From assembly GCF_910588395.1 (NCBI RefSeq), contig NZ_CAJUPA010000005.1, positions 11,192-75,191 on the forward strand: a stretch of DNA of 64,000 bases. The letters run 5' to 3'. This stretch comes from an uncultured Faecalibaculum sp. Lineage in GTDB: Bacteria; Bacillota_I; Bacilli_A; Erysipelotrichales; Erysipelotrichaceae. The notes under the pieces were generated by a model. That model ran no database searches. It was given only the letters and a program-made list of their open reading frames with translations, and was not told the DNA's origin. Shown in pieces: positions 8,601 through 17,530 of this stretch (its first letter is position 1; each line of letters starts with the position of its first letter). A program made the position numbers and the translations under genes.

Positions 8601-9851
8601 TCATTTTTCCCTCTTCACAGCCATTTCCAAGCCGGCATCCCCATAAAGCTCCCGGGGAAAATACAGGCGGCGGGTGACAACGGGTTCCATCTTGTCCAGG
8701 GCACAGACAATGGCGCTTCTTTCAGAAAGCACATGGATCTGTCCCCGGGGATCCAGTACCAGAATCTGTGCCTGGCTTTCATGATAGGGAAGATATACTT
8801 TGCTGCCGGCTACATCTTCTTTCAGATAAAACTCTTCCGGCAGCTCAAGACGCTCCAGTGCTCTCTGCAGTGCCTGCTGCTGCCTGACAGAAGGATCCTC
8901 CACCCAGTCAAGCAGACGGCGGTTCAGCAGTCTGTCTGCCAGATCCGCCAGCAGCCGGTCGGAAGATGCAGCAGCCTGCTGCAGTCCGGCACTCAGTCTG
9001 TAATCATCCAGTTCGAGAAACCGGCAGGGCTGACTGAGTTCGTAGACATTTTCCAGAAGCATGATCGGAGTCTTTTGCCGGATCTGGCTGTACCGGTCAA
9101 AAAACAGCTGAAGCAGAACTTCGAAGGAACGGGCCACAGGATGCAGATAGACCTGCCAGTACATGTGGTATCTGGTCATGATATAGTCTTCCACCGAATG
9201 CATGCCGCTTTCCTTGATGCACAGCCGGCCGCTGCTCACCCGCAGACAGCGCAGAATCCGCTCCAGGTCGAATGTACCGTAGCTGGTCCCGGTTTCATAG
9301 GCATCCCGCAGCAGATAGTCCATCCGGTCTGCATCCAGCTGTCCGGAAATCATATCGCACAGAAGCGTTTTCGGATGCGTCCCCTGAATAATCGCTGCCG
9401 TTTCTGCCGGCAGCCGGGAATCGGCAGCTGCCAGAATCCGATGGATTTCTGTATCCTGCAAAATCAGATTGATGGTCATCTGTTCATGTGAACAGGCAGA
9501 AAGCCGCTCGAAGGAATGAGAGAAAGGACCATGCCCGATATCATGAAGCAGGGCCGCGCACATGACCTGCAGCTTTTCCCGCTGATTCAGCTCCCGGGCT
9601 ATATCCGGCACTTCCTCTGTCATGCGCCGGACAATTTCATATACACCCAGAGAGTGGGAAAACCGGGAATGCTCCGCTGTGTGATAAACCTGAAATACGC
9701 CACCCAGCTGACGGATCCGTCTGAGTCTCTGAAACTCCGGTGTGTCCAGAAGCTGCCAGATCAGAGGCGACCGGATATGGATGTATCCATGAATCGGATC
9801 CCGAAGAACCCGCGGCTCTTCCAGTCCGGTCAGCATGTATTCTTCTGTCAT
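8601..9851 (-). CDS. HD-domain phosphohydrolase (YwfO-like)
   Basis: 416 residues. The N-terminal half is an HD domain: RFSHSLGVY near residue 66, LLHDIGHGPFSH with the His-Asp pair at 103-104, and DADRMDYLLRDAYETG supplying the last metal ligand. This arrangement is that of the SAMHD1/dGTPase-like YwfO proteins, which hydrolyse (d)NTPs. Substrate preference cannot be read from sequence. The start overlaps the end of the Nudix gene by four bases, so two nucleotide-hydrolysing enzymes are coupled. Confidence 0.85.
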   Translation of the reverse strand: MTEEYMLTGLEEPRVLRDPIHGYIHIRSPLIWQLLDTPEFQRLRRIRQLGGVFQVYHTAEHSRFSHSLGVYEIVRRMTEEVPDIARELNQREKLQVMCAALLHDIGHGPFSHSFERLSACSHEQMTINLILQDTEIHRILAAADSRLPAETAAIIQGTHPKTLLCDMISGQLDADRMDYLLRDAYETGTSYGTFDLERILRCLRVSSGRLCIKESGMHSVEDYIMTRYHMYWQVYLHPVARSFEVLLQLFFDRYSQIRQKTPIMLLENVYELSQPCRFLELDDYRLSAGLQQAAASSDRLLADLADRLLNRRLLDWVEDPSVRQQQALQRALERLELPEEFYLKEDVAGSKVYLPYHESQAQILVLDPRGQIHVLSERSAIVCALDKMEPVVTRRLYFPRELYGDAGLEMAVKREK

Positions 9852-10267
9852 TCTTTTTGATCTGCTGCCGGCTTGTACTGCGAAGTCATCCGGTTTTCCA
9901 GGGCTTTGACCAGATGCCTGTCAGATTCAAAGAATTTCCAGTTGTATATCTTGTCCGGTTCTGTCCAGACAAGATCATCATGCACATGCATGACAGGAGT
10001 CTGATCGCTGGTACAGGTAAAACATGTCAGTCTGATCATATCCTCCCCCTGCTGATCCTGACCACTTGCCAGATACTGAATATCCCGGATTCTGATTCCC
10101 ATTTCTTCCTGCCATTCCCGTATCAGTGCTTCCTGTGCCGTTTCCCCAGGTTCAATTTTGCCGCCGGGAAATTCATACCATCCATCCGCTACATCGGATA
10201 CCCGCCGCGCAATGAGAACTCTGCCGTCCTTTACCAGAGCACCGCATACCACTTCAATCGTTTTCAC
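9848..10267 (-). CDS. Nudix hydrolase (MutT-like)
   Basis: 139 residues from a GTG at 10267. I chose this start because AGGAG (10274-10278) lies six bases upstream and the product then begins MKTIEVVCG, the usual MutT opening. The Nudix box is complete (GGKIEPGETAQEALIREWQE plus EMGI), with all the metal-binding Glu residues. MutT-type enzymes hydrolyse oxidised or non-canonical nucleoside triphosphates or related diphosphates. The start lies inside the last 14 bases of rqcP, and the stop overlaps the HD hydrolase start, so the three genes form one unit. Confidence 0.88.
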   Translation of the reverse strand: MKTIEVVCGALVKDGRVLIARRVSDVADGWYEFPGGKIEPGETAQEALIREWQEEMGIRIRDIQYLASGQDQQGEDMIRLTCFTCTSDQTPVMHVHDDLVWTEPDKIYNWKFFESDRHLVKALENRMTSQYKPAADQKE

Positions 10268-10598
10268 GCTCGTCTCCTGCATCTGCAGATATTCCGGCAG
10301 TGTCAGACAGAGAATCCGCTGATGAACGCCCCTCGCAGGACTCATCGATTCTCGTTTCTTCCACCACTTCAAACAGCAATGCCGCAGCGCTTTTCGATAC
10401 CTGTTTTTTTACATCAGTGATCCGGACCGTCAGGCACCGGTTTCCGAACTTCAGCACCAGCACATCACCGATTTCCACTTCGGTCCCGGGTTTTGCGCGC
10501 CGTCCGTTCACTGTGATCCTTCCCTGCAGAGCCAGTTCCTTTGCCGCTTCCCGGCGCTTCAGTATCCTGGCTGTTTTCAGATATTTATCCAGTCTCAT
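10254..10598 (-). CDS. rqcP: S4-domain ribosome quality-control protein RqcP (YabO)
   Basis: 114 residues. Residues 1-80 are an S4 RNA-binding domain (MRLDKYLKTARILKRREAAK and GRITVNGRRAKPGTEVEIGD). The position next to mfd is the same as yabO/rqcP in B. subtilis. RqcP works with RqcH on stalled 50S subunits to add C-terminal alanine tails. The last 30 residues are acidic and Ser/Asp-rich, unlike the short standard protein. Hsp15-type heat-shock S4 proteins are the alternative, but the synteny favours RqcP. Confidence 0.85.
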   Translation of the reverse strand: MRLDKYLKTARILKRREAAKELALQGRITVNGRRAKPGTEVEIGDVLVLKFGNRCLTVRITDVKKQVSKSAAALLFEVVEETRIDESCEGRSSADSLSDTAGISADAGDEREND

Positions 10599-10670
10599 GA
10601 TTTCCTCTTTCTTTCTCTTTGCAAATACACCTGCAGTCCTGCGTTATTCGCCATCTGATGGTCCGCAGAA

Positions 10671-13600
10671 TCAGACAGCCGCTTTTTTCAGATCCTCCCG
10701 CAGCAGAAGTTCGGAGAGTTTCAGCAGAAGTTCCACCGCCCGGCGGCTTTTCCGGTCCACCAGGATCTCAATCTGGCCGGATTTCATCCGCAGTTTCACC
10801 TGCCGGGACAAAGCCGATACTTCATCAAACAGCTTTCTTCCATCCACAGTCCGCGACCATTCGGCATCCATCGTAACAACGTAGGCTGCCGGTGTCTCTT
10901 TCAGCCCGGCTACACCGGGCTGCATCACAAACAGATCCAGACGACGCTGTTCAAACAGTTCCAGAACATCCTTCGGGATGCGGCCAAACAGATCCTTGAC
11001 CCGGCTCTCGCAGGCAGCCAGCTGTACGGGAGTCTTTGCATCCCGGATCTCCTGATACAACGCCAGTTTGTCTCCGTCATTGTCTGTGAATCCCGCCGGA
11101 ATATAACCACCCACCTGAATGGATGAAGTCTTTTCCGGCTCTTTTTTCTCCACCGGCTTGCCCTGTTTGCGGGCAATGGCTTCCGAGAGCATTTCCAGAT
11201 ACAGATCCAGACCAACCTGATCAATGAATCCGGCCTGCTGCGGACCCAGCATATCCCCGGCTCCCCGGATTGTCAGATCCCGCATGGCGATTTTGTATCC
11301 GGATCCCAGCTGTGTGAATTCCCGGATGGACCGCAGGCGCTTGGCTGCCTGTTCTGTCAGCTGCTTGTGAGGCTGAACCATGAGATAACAGTAGGCAATC
11401 CTGTCTCGGCGTCCCACCCGGCCCCGGATCTGATACAGCTGCGACAAACCGAAGTGATCCGCGTCTTCAATGATCATCGTGTTGGCGTTTTCAATATCCA
11501 GACCTGTCTCGATGATGGTGGTGCAGACGAGAATTTTGTATTTTCCCTGAGCAAAATCCAGCATGATCTGTTCAATATCATCCCGGTTCATTCTGCCATG
11601 AGCCACAGCAACCGGCGCATCCGGAAACTGTGCCTGTATATGAGCTGCCACAGCATTGATGTTGGATACGTGATTGTACAGGTAAAACACCTGTCCATCC
11701 CGGGCCAGTTCCCGGGCAATGACTTCCTGCACCACTGTACTCCGTTTTTCCATGACATAGGTCTGGATTGGATGTCTGTGGGCAGGAGGAGTATTCAGCT
11801 GGGAAATCGTCCGCACTCCAATCAGGGACATCTGAAGGGTGCGGGGAATGGGAGTGGCAGACAGGGACAGTACATCAATGGTATTTTTCATCTCTTTGAT
11901 TTTTTCCTTGTGTTCCACACCGAACCGCTGTTCCTCGTCAATGATCAGAAAGCCCAAATCCTTGTATCTGATGGTTTTGGAAAGCAGCTTGTGGGTTCCC
12001 ACCACAATATCCACTGTACCGTTTTTCAGGCCTTCCCGGATTTCCTTCATCTTTCGGGCCGGTGTGAACCGGCTTACCATTTCAACGGACGCACCTGTAT
12101 AGGCAAACCGCTTCTCCAGCGTTTTATAGTGCTGCAGCGCAAGCACCGTCGTGGGACACAGAAAAGCCACCTGTTTGCCGCTTTCAATGGCCTTGAAGGC
12201 ACAGCGCATGGCAACTTCTGTTTTTCCGAACCCGACATCGCCGCACAGAAGATGATCCATGGGTTTTGCCTTTTCCATCTCCGCCTTGATTTCTTCTGTC
12301 GCCTGCAGCTGATCCGGGGTGGGTACATAGGGGAACGCTTCATCGAATTCCCGCTGAAGAGCATCATCTTCGGGAAAGGCGAATCCGATTTCCTCATTGC
12401 GTTCCGCATACAGCTCCACAAGACGCCCGGCAATTTCCTCCACTTTCTGACTGACCCGTTCTCTGGTCTTCTGCCATTGACCGGAACCAAGCTGTGAAAG
12501 ACGGACACCGGATCCTTCCTTGGATATGTACTTTCGCACCAGCTGAAACTGAGACAGCGGAACAAACAGTTCATCTCCGCCCCGGTACACCACATGCAGA
12601 TAATCCTGGGTTCTGCCTTTCTGATTTCGCTGAACCGTTCCCATGTACTGCCCGATGCCGTACTGACTGTGCACCACATAATCCCCCGGTTCCAGTTCCA
12701 GCACATTGGACAGCATCTGGCCTTCCTTGAATGTCTTCTGATACCGCTGATGCCGGACAGGTTTGGCAAAAAGTTCCCGGGAGGTATATACATCAAACTC
12801 CGGAGAACGGAACCCTTCGTAATACCAGCCTTCCACACGCCGGATCTTCTTGCCTTCGGCCCGGTCTTTCAGAAGCTTCGCTTCTGCATCGCTGACAGCA
12901 AAATACGTCTGAAGACGCATGTTTTTCAGAAATATGTCCAGTGGTTCCTGCACCGGGTCCACAGGCCGGATTTCAGAATAAATCGGATGATGCAGATCAT
13001 CAAACTCGTGAATGACCTGAAATTTCCGGTCTTTCTGAAGGCTGATCAGATCATGAAACAGCGTATAAACCGGCAGACTTTTGTGATCTGTCACCAGTTC
13101 CTGGACAAACGATATATTGTCTGTCCGTATTTTCTTCTCCGCTTCATAAACCTGCTCCTCACTGGAAAGGATCACATCTCCCTGCACATAATCCAGCAGA
13201 CATCCAGGAGAAGTCAGAGCGAACATTCTGTACAGAGAAGGAGAAGTGTCATAGGACTGCACTCCCCGCAGATCCTGCTCCACCTGATCTGTCAGCACCT
13301 GGGCTGCTTCCGGATCCAGTCCCTGAATGGCGGATTCCAGCTTCTGTCTGGCACCGGCTTCAATCTGGGCTGTCTGTTCCTCCGTAAACAGCAAGTCCGT
13401 GGCAGGGACAATCTGAACACTGTCCACTGTTCTGATTGTCCTCTGCGTATTTTCATCAAAGAAGCGGATAGAGTCTATTTCTGTATCAAAAAACTCGATC
13501 CTCACGGGATGATCGTATTCCAGCGTGAAGATATCCACGATTCCACCACGGCTGGCGTACGTGAGAGGCCGGTCCACATAATTCACTTTGGCATATCCGG

Positions 13601-14084
13601 CACGGTTCAGATTTTTCTTCAGTGTGGCCATGTCCATCGTCATACCCGGCTTCAGTTCAAAAATCAGAGATGCGAACAGATCTCTGGAGGGCAGGAAACG
13701 GAGAAATCCCGCGGTATTGGTAATGATCAGGCGTGGTTTGTTTTCTGTGACCAGCTGCCGAAGCACATCCAGCTGTTCTTCTTTTTCTTCCGGACTGGAA
13801 GCAATTTCCTGCACCCGGAGACTCTCATCACTTGTAAACAGCAGTGTATCCTGGACCAGCGGACTCAGGCGGGCATACAGCTGCTGCGCCGCATATCTGT
13901 CTTTTTTGACGATGATCCGTGTTTTCTGATCAGCAGAAAAGGCACTGGCCAGCACCAGTGCTTCTTCCATGGGAAACAGACTGCCCAGCCTGTTTCCTCC
14001 TTCCATGATTTCTTTGACTGCCGGGTTTTCCTTCAGCCAGTCCCGTATTTCCTGTGTCATAGATGCATCATACCTTTTTTGCAT
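10671..14084 (-). CDS. mfd: Transcription-repair coupling factor
   Basis: 1137 residues, the normal Mfd length. Order: UvrB-like N-terminal domains (about 1-350), a CarD-like RNA-polymerase-interacting domain (LELEPGDYVVHSQYGIGQYMG, about 470-550), superfamily 2 helicase motor with GDVGFGKTEVAM and DEEQRFG, and the C-terminal TRCF domain. It removes stalled RNA polymerase and recruits UvrA to lesions. The first ATG (14084) lies in the end of pth and has no clear ribosome site; an ATG at 14060 has AAAAAGG about 12 bases upstream and may be the true start. There are 72 bases between it and rqcP. Confidence 0.96.
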   Translation of the reverse strand: MQKRYDASMTQEIRDWLKENPAVKEIMEGGNRLGSLFPMEEALVLASAFSADQKTRIIVKKDRYAAQQLYARLSPLVQDTLLFTSDESLRVQEIASSPEEKEEQLDVLRQLVTENKPRLIITNTAGFLRFLPSRDLFASLIFELKPGMTMDMATLKKNLNRAGYAKVNYVDRPLTYASRGGIVDIFTLEYDHPVRIEFFDTEIDSIRFFDENTQRTIRTVDSVQIVPATDLLFTEEQTAQIEAGARQKLESAIQGLDPEAAQVLTDQVEQDLRGVQSYDTSPSLYRMFALTSPGCLLDYVQGDVILSSEEQVYEAEKKIRTDNISFVQELVTDHKSLPVYTLFHDLISLQKDRKFQVIHEFDDLHHPIYSEIRPVDPVQEPLDIFLKNMRLQTYFAVSDAEAKLLKDRAEGKKIRRVEGWYYEGFRSPEFDVYTSRELFAKPVRHQRYQKTFKEGQMLSNVLELEPGDYVVHSQYGIGQYMGTVQRNQKGRTQDYLHVVYRGGDELFVPLSQFQLVRKYISKEGSGVRLSQLGSGQWQKTRERVSQKVEEIAGRLVELYAERNEEIGFAFPEDDALQREFDEAFPYVPTPDQLQATEEIKAEMEKAKPMDHLLCGDVGFGKTEVAMRCAFKAIESGKQVAFLCPTTVLALQHYKTLEKRFAYTGASVEMVSRFTPARKMKEIREGLKNGTVDIVVGTHKLLSKTIRYKDLGFLIIDEEQRFGVEHKEKIKEMKNTIDVLSLSATPIPRTLQMSLIGVRTISQLNTPPAHRHPIQTYVMEKRSTVVQEVIARELARDGQVFYLYNHVSNINAVAAHIQAQFPDAPVAVAHGRMNRDDIEQIMLDFAQGKYKILVCTTIIETGLDIENANTMIIEDADHFGLSQLYQIRGRVGRRDRIAYCYLMVQPHKQLTEQAAKRLRSIREFTQLGSGYKIAMRDLTIRGAGDMLGPQQAGFIDQVGLDLYLEMLSEAIARKQGKPVEKKEPEKTSSIQVGGYIPAGFTDNDGDKLALYQEIRDAKTPVQLAACESRVKDLFGRIPKDVLELFEQRRLDLFVMQPGVAGLKETPAAYVVTMDAEWSRTVDGRKLFDEVSALSRQVKLRMKSGQIEILVDRKSRRAVELLLKLSELLLREDLKKAAV

Positions 14085-14634
14085 TGTATCTGTTCATGGC
14101 ATGCATGGTTCCTTTCCGGATGATATCTTCTCCGGCTTCTGCTGCCATATCCAGCGCCTGATCCAGACTCTGTTTCTGTTCCGGCGGGAATTTCCCCAGT
14201 ACCCAGGAAATCATCGGTATCTGCACATCTTTGCCCACACCAATTCGTATTCTGTCAAATTCTTCCGTAAAAAGACAATGGATGATGCTTTTGATTCCAT
14301 TGTGTCCGCCGGCACTTCCTTTTTGACGGATGCGGATTCGTCCTACCGGCAGATCCACATCATCATAGAGAATGACCACATCAGAAGGTGCGGCTTTATA
14401 GAAATCCAGACACTGCCGCAGAGCGATGCCTGAGTCATTCATGTAAGTCTGCGGTTTCAGAAGAACAACATCCTCACCGCTGATCCTGCCTTTGGCAAAC
14501 TTGCTGGAGAACTTTTCCTGTGAGAATTCCAGTCCCAGTTTCTCTGCCAGTGCATCCACAGCCATAAAACCGGCGTTGTGGCGTGTGTTCTCGTATTTCA
14601 ATCCTGGATTCCCCAGTCCTGCAATGATTTTCAT
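14068..14634 (-). CDS. pth: Peptidyl-tRNA hydrolase
   Basis: 188 residues from the ATG at 14634, set by AAGGAG five bases upstream; the product begins MKIIAGLGNPG as in other Pth proteins. Asn 9 and the catalytic His 19 are present (NTRHNAGF), as are LLKPQTYMNDSG and the GGHNGIKSI loop. It frees tRNA from peptidyl-tRNA dropped by ribosomes. It is followed by mfd with a short overlap. A TATAAT lies upstream on the minus strand (14668-14673), without a good -35, so pth-mfd may start their own transcript after the jag terminator. Confidence 0.95.
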   Translation of the reverse strand: MKIIAGLGNPGLKYENTRHNAGFMAVDALAEKLGLEFSQEKFSSKFAKGRISGEDVVLLKPQTYMNDSGIALRQCLDFYKAAPSDVVILYDDVDLPVGRIRIRQKGSAGGHNGIKSIIHCLFTEEFDRIRIGVGKDVQIPMISWVLGKFPPEQKQSLDQALDMAAEAGEDIIRKGTMHAMNRYNAKKV

Positions 14635-14685
14635 ATCTGCTCCTTGTTTTCGTCTGCTCATTCAATGATTATAAAAACTGAACAG

Positions 14686-14708
14686 AAAAAACGGGAGGAC
14701 CTCCCGTT
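14686..14708 (-). terminator. Terminator between jag and pth
   Basis: AACGGGAGG and CCTCCCGTT form a GC-rich hairpin followed on the minus strand by six T. It ends the rpmH-rnpA-yidC-jag transcript. Confidence 0.85.
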
Positions 14709-14712
14709 GTCT

Positions 14713-15342
14713 CTATTCCGTTTCCTTGCCTGGCGTATAGAGAATGTGAAGGCGTCTGGCCGTCCCTTCTCCCTCGCTTTTTGTGGAAATGTCTTTCATA
14801 TCCGCCAGGGCACTGTGAATCACTTTCCGCTCATCTGCGGGCATGGGATCGAGCACTGCATCCACTTTGGTGCGGCGGACATCCTTCGCCTGCCGTATGG
14901 CCATCCGGGTGATCTTCTCGTACCGCTCCTGCTTGTAGCCATTCACGTCAATCAGCAGACGGATCCGCTTCCGGAATTGAGCTGAAACTGCTGATTTGAC
15001 AAGCCGGTTGAACGCCTGAAGGCTTTTTCCGGCCCGGCCGATCAGGATGGCATTATTGCTGGTATCCACAGTGATCCTGTAAAAACCGTCAGCGTCCTGT
15101 TCAATATCAGTATGTCCGTCCAGTTCTGCATTTTCAAAGTAGGTCTGAATGTAGTCGTGGATAAACGACCTGACATCTTTTTCGCACCAGACTTCCACTT
15201 CAACGATGCGTCCAATCCCCAGAAACCCGGCCTTTTCTTCTGTGACAGAATAGGTGAGTTCTTCCACTGCGCAGTCCTTTGCAGCTGCCGCAGCCTGCAG
15301 TGCTTCCTCCAGTGTTTTGCCTGAAAATCTGGAAAACTCCAT
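14713..15342 (-). CDS. khpB: RNA-binding protein KhpB/Jag
   Basis: 209 residues with the three Jag domains in order: Jag-N (1-50, including EKAGFLGIGR), a KH domain with the GRAGKSL loop (about residue 100-107), and an R3H domain to the end. Jag/KhpB binds RNA together with KhpA and affects cell elongation and division in Bacillota. It follows yidC by 22 bases, as in most of the phylum (jag was named as the SpoIIIJ-associated gene), and is the last gene before a strong terminator. Confidence 0.95.
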   Translation of the reverse strand: MEFSRFSGKTLEEALQAAAAAKDCAVEELTYSVTEEKAGFLGIGRIVEVEVWCEKDVRSFIHDYIQTYFENAELDGHTDIEQDADGFYRITVDTSNNAILIGRAGKSLQAFNRLVKSAVSAQFRKRIRLLIDVNGYKQERYEKITRMAIRQAKDVRRTKVDAVLDPMPADERKVIHSALADMKDISTKSEGEGTARRLHILYTPGKETE

Positions 15343-15364
15343 ACTTGTTCCCTCTTGAAACTGC

Positions 15365-16372
15365 TTACGCAGTTTTCTGTTTCTTCATCATGACGAAATG
15401 CATATACAGCTGCATCAGAGCCCTCACACAGCTGGAAACAAACCAGTAAAAGGACATCGCAATGGGCCATGACAGATACATGAAGGCAATCATGGCGGTG
15501 GTGAAATACATCGTCATGTTCATTGTGCTGGTCATGGGATTGTCGTTTTCCTTGAGGTATTTCTTCTTGCGGACGTTGTTTTTCTTGTCATCGTATTTTT
15601 TCATCCACTGAGGAAGTTTCAGTGAAACGATCTGCATGACAATCATGAGCAGATAAATAATGATGGGGCCCCACTGCACACTGCCCGACCCAAGGCTTTT
15701 GAACGCCTCAATGGGTGTTTCCGACAGGGACATGCCCAGAAATGAACCATATACCACAGCACTTGCCCGCATGGTGGCATAGTACATTCCCATCATGATT
15801 GGCAGCTGAATGAAAGTCACCAGAATCGTGCCAAAGGGATGAATATCGTATTTCTGGTACAGTTTCTGTGTTTCCTGCGCCATCAGCATCCGGGAACGGT
15901 CATCGGTTTTGTCTTTGTACTTGTTCTGAATCCGTGTCAGTTCCGGCTGAATCTCCTGCATGCGCTGAGATGCCATCTGGGACTTGTAGGTAAAGGCAAA
16001 GACAATCAGCTGAATCAGCAGTGTGGTCAGGATAATTCCGATGCCCGCATCGGTCCAGCCGGCAAACACATTGATCAGCTGCGCGATAGGCCAGACGATC
16101 AGTCCGTCAAACCAGCTCTGGGACAGAGTTTCACCGAATCCGGTAGCCGGGATGGTAATGACTTCGTCGTCCTTCAGTTTCTTGTATTCACTTTTCTGTT
16201 TCTCATCGCTGATCTCTGTTGTATTGACCTGGCTTTTCGGAATTTCTATGGTCTCGCTGGCGATGATCTGATCTACTTTCGTCTTTCCATCGGTCCCCCG
16301 CGGCGCTGAACAGCCTGCCAGCCCCATGAGGACAAATCCGCATAGAAAGAGAACTTTCCACTTACTGCGCAT
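15365..16372 (-). CDS. yidC: Membrane protein insertase YidC (SpoIIIJ type)
   Basis: 335 residues. It has a lipoprotein signal (GLAGCSAPRG, lipid-carrying Cys at 21), then a short extracellular stretch and five hydrophobic segments of the YidC/Oxa1 fold. The conserved hairpin loop KSQMASQRMQEIQPEL lies between the first two core helices. It inserts membrane proteins, alone or with Sec. The lipoprotein N-terminus and position before jag are those of the Bacillota type. The ATG overlaps the end of rnpA by 11 bases. Confidence 0.95.
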   Translation of the reverse strand: MRSKWKVLFLCGFVLMGLAGCSAPRGTDGKTKVDQIIASETIEIPKSQVNTTEISDEKQKSEYKKLKDDEVITIPATGFGETLSQSWFDGLIVWPIAQLINVFAGWTDAGIGIILTTLLIQLIVFAFTYKSQMASQRMQEIQPELTRIQNKYKDKTDDRSRMLMAQETQKLYQKYDIHPFGTILVTFIQLPIMMGMYYATMRASAVVYGSFLGMSLSETPIEAFKSLGSGSVQWGPIIIYLLMIVMQIVSLKLPQWMKKYDDKKNNVRKKKYLKENDNPMTSTMNMTMYFTTAMIAFMYLSWPIAMSFYWFVSSCVRALMQLYMHFVMMKKQKTA

Positions 16373-16730
16373 GTTTGCGGTTCCCCCTTTTCATGTTTCG
16401 GTTAGTCTGGCCAAGACGTTTTCTGGCATTCCGGAGTTCCTCAAGATTCTCCTGATAAGAATGCCGGGCGTAAACAGGCCGGATGATTAAAATCGTATCA
16501 TAGTCCTCATCGAATTGAAATATACAATCCACCATGGAACGTACTTGCCGCTTGACAAGATTTCTGTGCACTGCATTCCCCAGTTTCTTTCCTACGGAAA
16601 TCCCCACTCTGGGATGATCCTGCGCTTTTGGCTGCCAGTACAGAATATAGCTGGGTGTCTTTACAATTCGCCGTTGAGAAATAATGGAGGAGAACTCGCG
16701 GTTTTTCAGTATTCTGTCTCGTTTTTTCAT
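16362..16730 (-). CDS. rnpA: Ribonuclease P protein component
   Basis: 122 residues, the normal length. The RNR signature is clear (GKKLGNAVHRNLVKRQVR near residue 50-66), preceded by RVGISVG. It binds RNase P RNA and helps remove 5' leaders of precursor tRNAs. Start ATG with GGGG eight bases upstream. It sits between rpmH and yidC, as is nearly universal. A hairpin before it may lower its expression relative to rpmH. Confidence 0.96.
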   Translation of the reverse strand: MKKRDRILKNREFSSIISQRRIVKTPSYILYWQPKAQDHPRVGISVGKKLGNAVHRNLVKRQVRSMVDCIFQFDEDYDTILIIRPVYARHSYQENLEELRNARKRLGQTNRNMKRGNRKHAQ

Positions 16731-16748
16731 GTTTATTTCCCCAATCGC

Positions 16749-16772
16749 AAAAAAATCACCTTCCGGTGATTT
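16749..16772 (-). terminator. Hairpin with T-run between rpmH and rnpA
   Basis: AAATCACC/GGTGATTT with a 4-base loop, followed by seven T on the minus strand. It probably ends part of the rpmH transcripts, so that far more L34 than RnpA message is made. Confidence 0.75.
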
Positions 16773-16907
16773 CTAAGCGGATAATACTTTTCTGCCTTTT
16801 GCACGTCTGCGGGACAGTACCCGGCGGCCGCCGACTGTTGCCATGCGGGCACGGAAGCCATGCGTTCTCTGATGCTTGATCTTACTCGGCTGATATGTTC
16901 GTTTCAT
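16773..16907 (-). CDS. rpmH: Ribosomal protein bL34
   Basis: 44 residues, MKRTYQPSKIKHQRTHGFRA at the start and the Arg/Lys-rich end GRKVLSA. Length and sequence are standard for L34. The start is fixed by family and by a G-rich ribosome site (GGGGGGTG) about ten bases before the ATG. It is the first gene left of the origin and has a strong promoter 55-85 bases upstream. Confidence 0.98.
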   Translation of the reverse strand: MKRTYQPSKIKHQRTHGFRARMATVGGRRVLSRRRAKGRKVLSA

Positions 16908-16961
16908 GTGTCTACACCCCCCAGTCTGCGTTTTATATTGATCACATAAGATTGCCCTATG

Positions 16962-16991
16962 ATTATACTCACTGTCAATTGGAGATGTCAA
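16962..16991 (-). promoter_or_regulatory. Promoter of the rpmH operon
   Basis: On the minus strand TTGACA (16991-16986), an 18-base spacer and TATAAT (16967-16962), both perfect sigma-A hexamers. The predicted start is near 16955, giving a leader of about 48 bases before rpmH. Confidence 0.85.
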
Positions 16992-16999
16992 CGGAAAAT

Positions 17000-17460
17000 T
17001 CCATTTGAGAAGAGAATATGCAGCACCGGATTCTCCTCCGCTTCAAGAATTCTATTCCTTATAATAATACGATTAATAATACGATTTTTTCAGTCTCTTA
17101 TCTCCTGCTTGCACAATTCATTGTTCCACTTTTCCCCAGTCCATAAAAGTTTTCCCCCGGGTTTTCCCCATTCCCTGATTATTTTCTCCGAATATTCCTG
17201 GTTTATGGGGACAATTTCTCCTGCTTTTCCCCATAATGATTGCCCAATACCCATAGTTTTCCCCATATAAATCCAAGCTGGGGAAAACTATGGGGAAAAG
17301 ACAGGTTTTTCCCTTTAAACAGCCTGTATTTCATACTGAATTCAATGGGGATTAAGCAGGGATTGGGGATAATTATGGACCCCGTTCTCCCCATTTTTCC
17401 CCCTGGGGAGAAAAAAGGCCCCGGGCTTCTGCAGAGTTTTCCCCGGGGATTTCGAAAACC
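17000..17460. other. oriC: Replication origin, left part (upstream of dnaA)
   Basis: The non-coding stretch between rpmH and dnaA. It holds many 9-mers of the form TTTTCCCCA: on the plus strand at 17130, 17162, 17225 and 17257, and on the minus strand at 17279-17287 and 17291-17299. TTATCCCCA is at 17364-17372 (minus) and TTGTCCCCA at 17206-17214 (minus). Near matches ending C or G are at 17150, 17395 and 17437. These differ from the usual DnaA box TTATCCACA at position 7 (A to C), and the TTTT forms also at position 3. An AT-rich repeat lies at 17061-17090. Position, clustering and strand switch of genes here make it the origin. Confidence 0.85.
17063..17086. repeat. Tandem 12-mer AT-rich repeat in oriC
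   Basis: AATAATACGATT occurs twice head to tail without a mismatch (17063-17074 and 17075-17086), followed by a T-run. This is the most AT-rich part of the origin and a candidate unwinding element or DnaA single-strand binding repeat. Confidence 0.7.
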
Positions 17461-17485
17461 TGGATATTTATGCAGGTGTTTTCAG

Positions 17486-17491
17486 TATAAT
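17486..17491 (+). promoter_or_regulatory. Probable -10 element of dnaA
   Basis: TATAAT 39 bases before the dnaA ATG, with no good -35 hexamer upstream. DnaA-box-like sequences end about 40 bases before it, which would fit autoregulation. Confidence 0.45.
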
Positions 17492-17530
17492 AAGTAGGAA
17501 ACGCCCATAGAAGGAAAGGAGGCTGTGAAG

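Noticed and set aside
9481..9496. TGTTCATGTGAACA palindrome as a second parS
   Set aside because: It lacks the central CACGTG and is two bases shorter than parS; it lies in the coding frame of the HD hydrolase and is probably chance.
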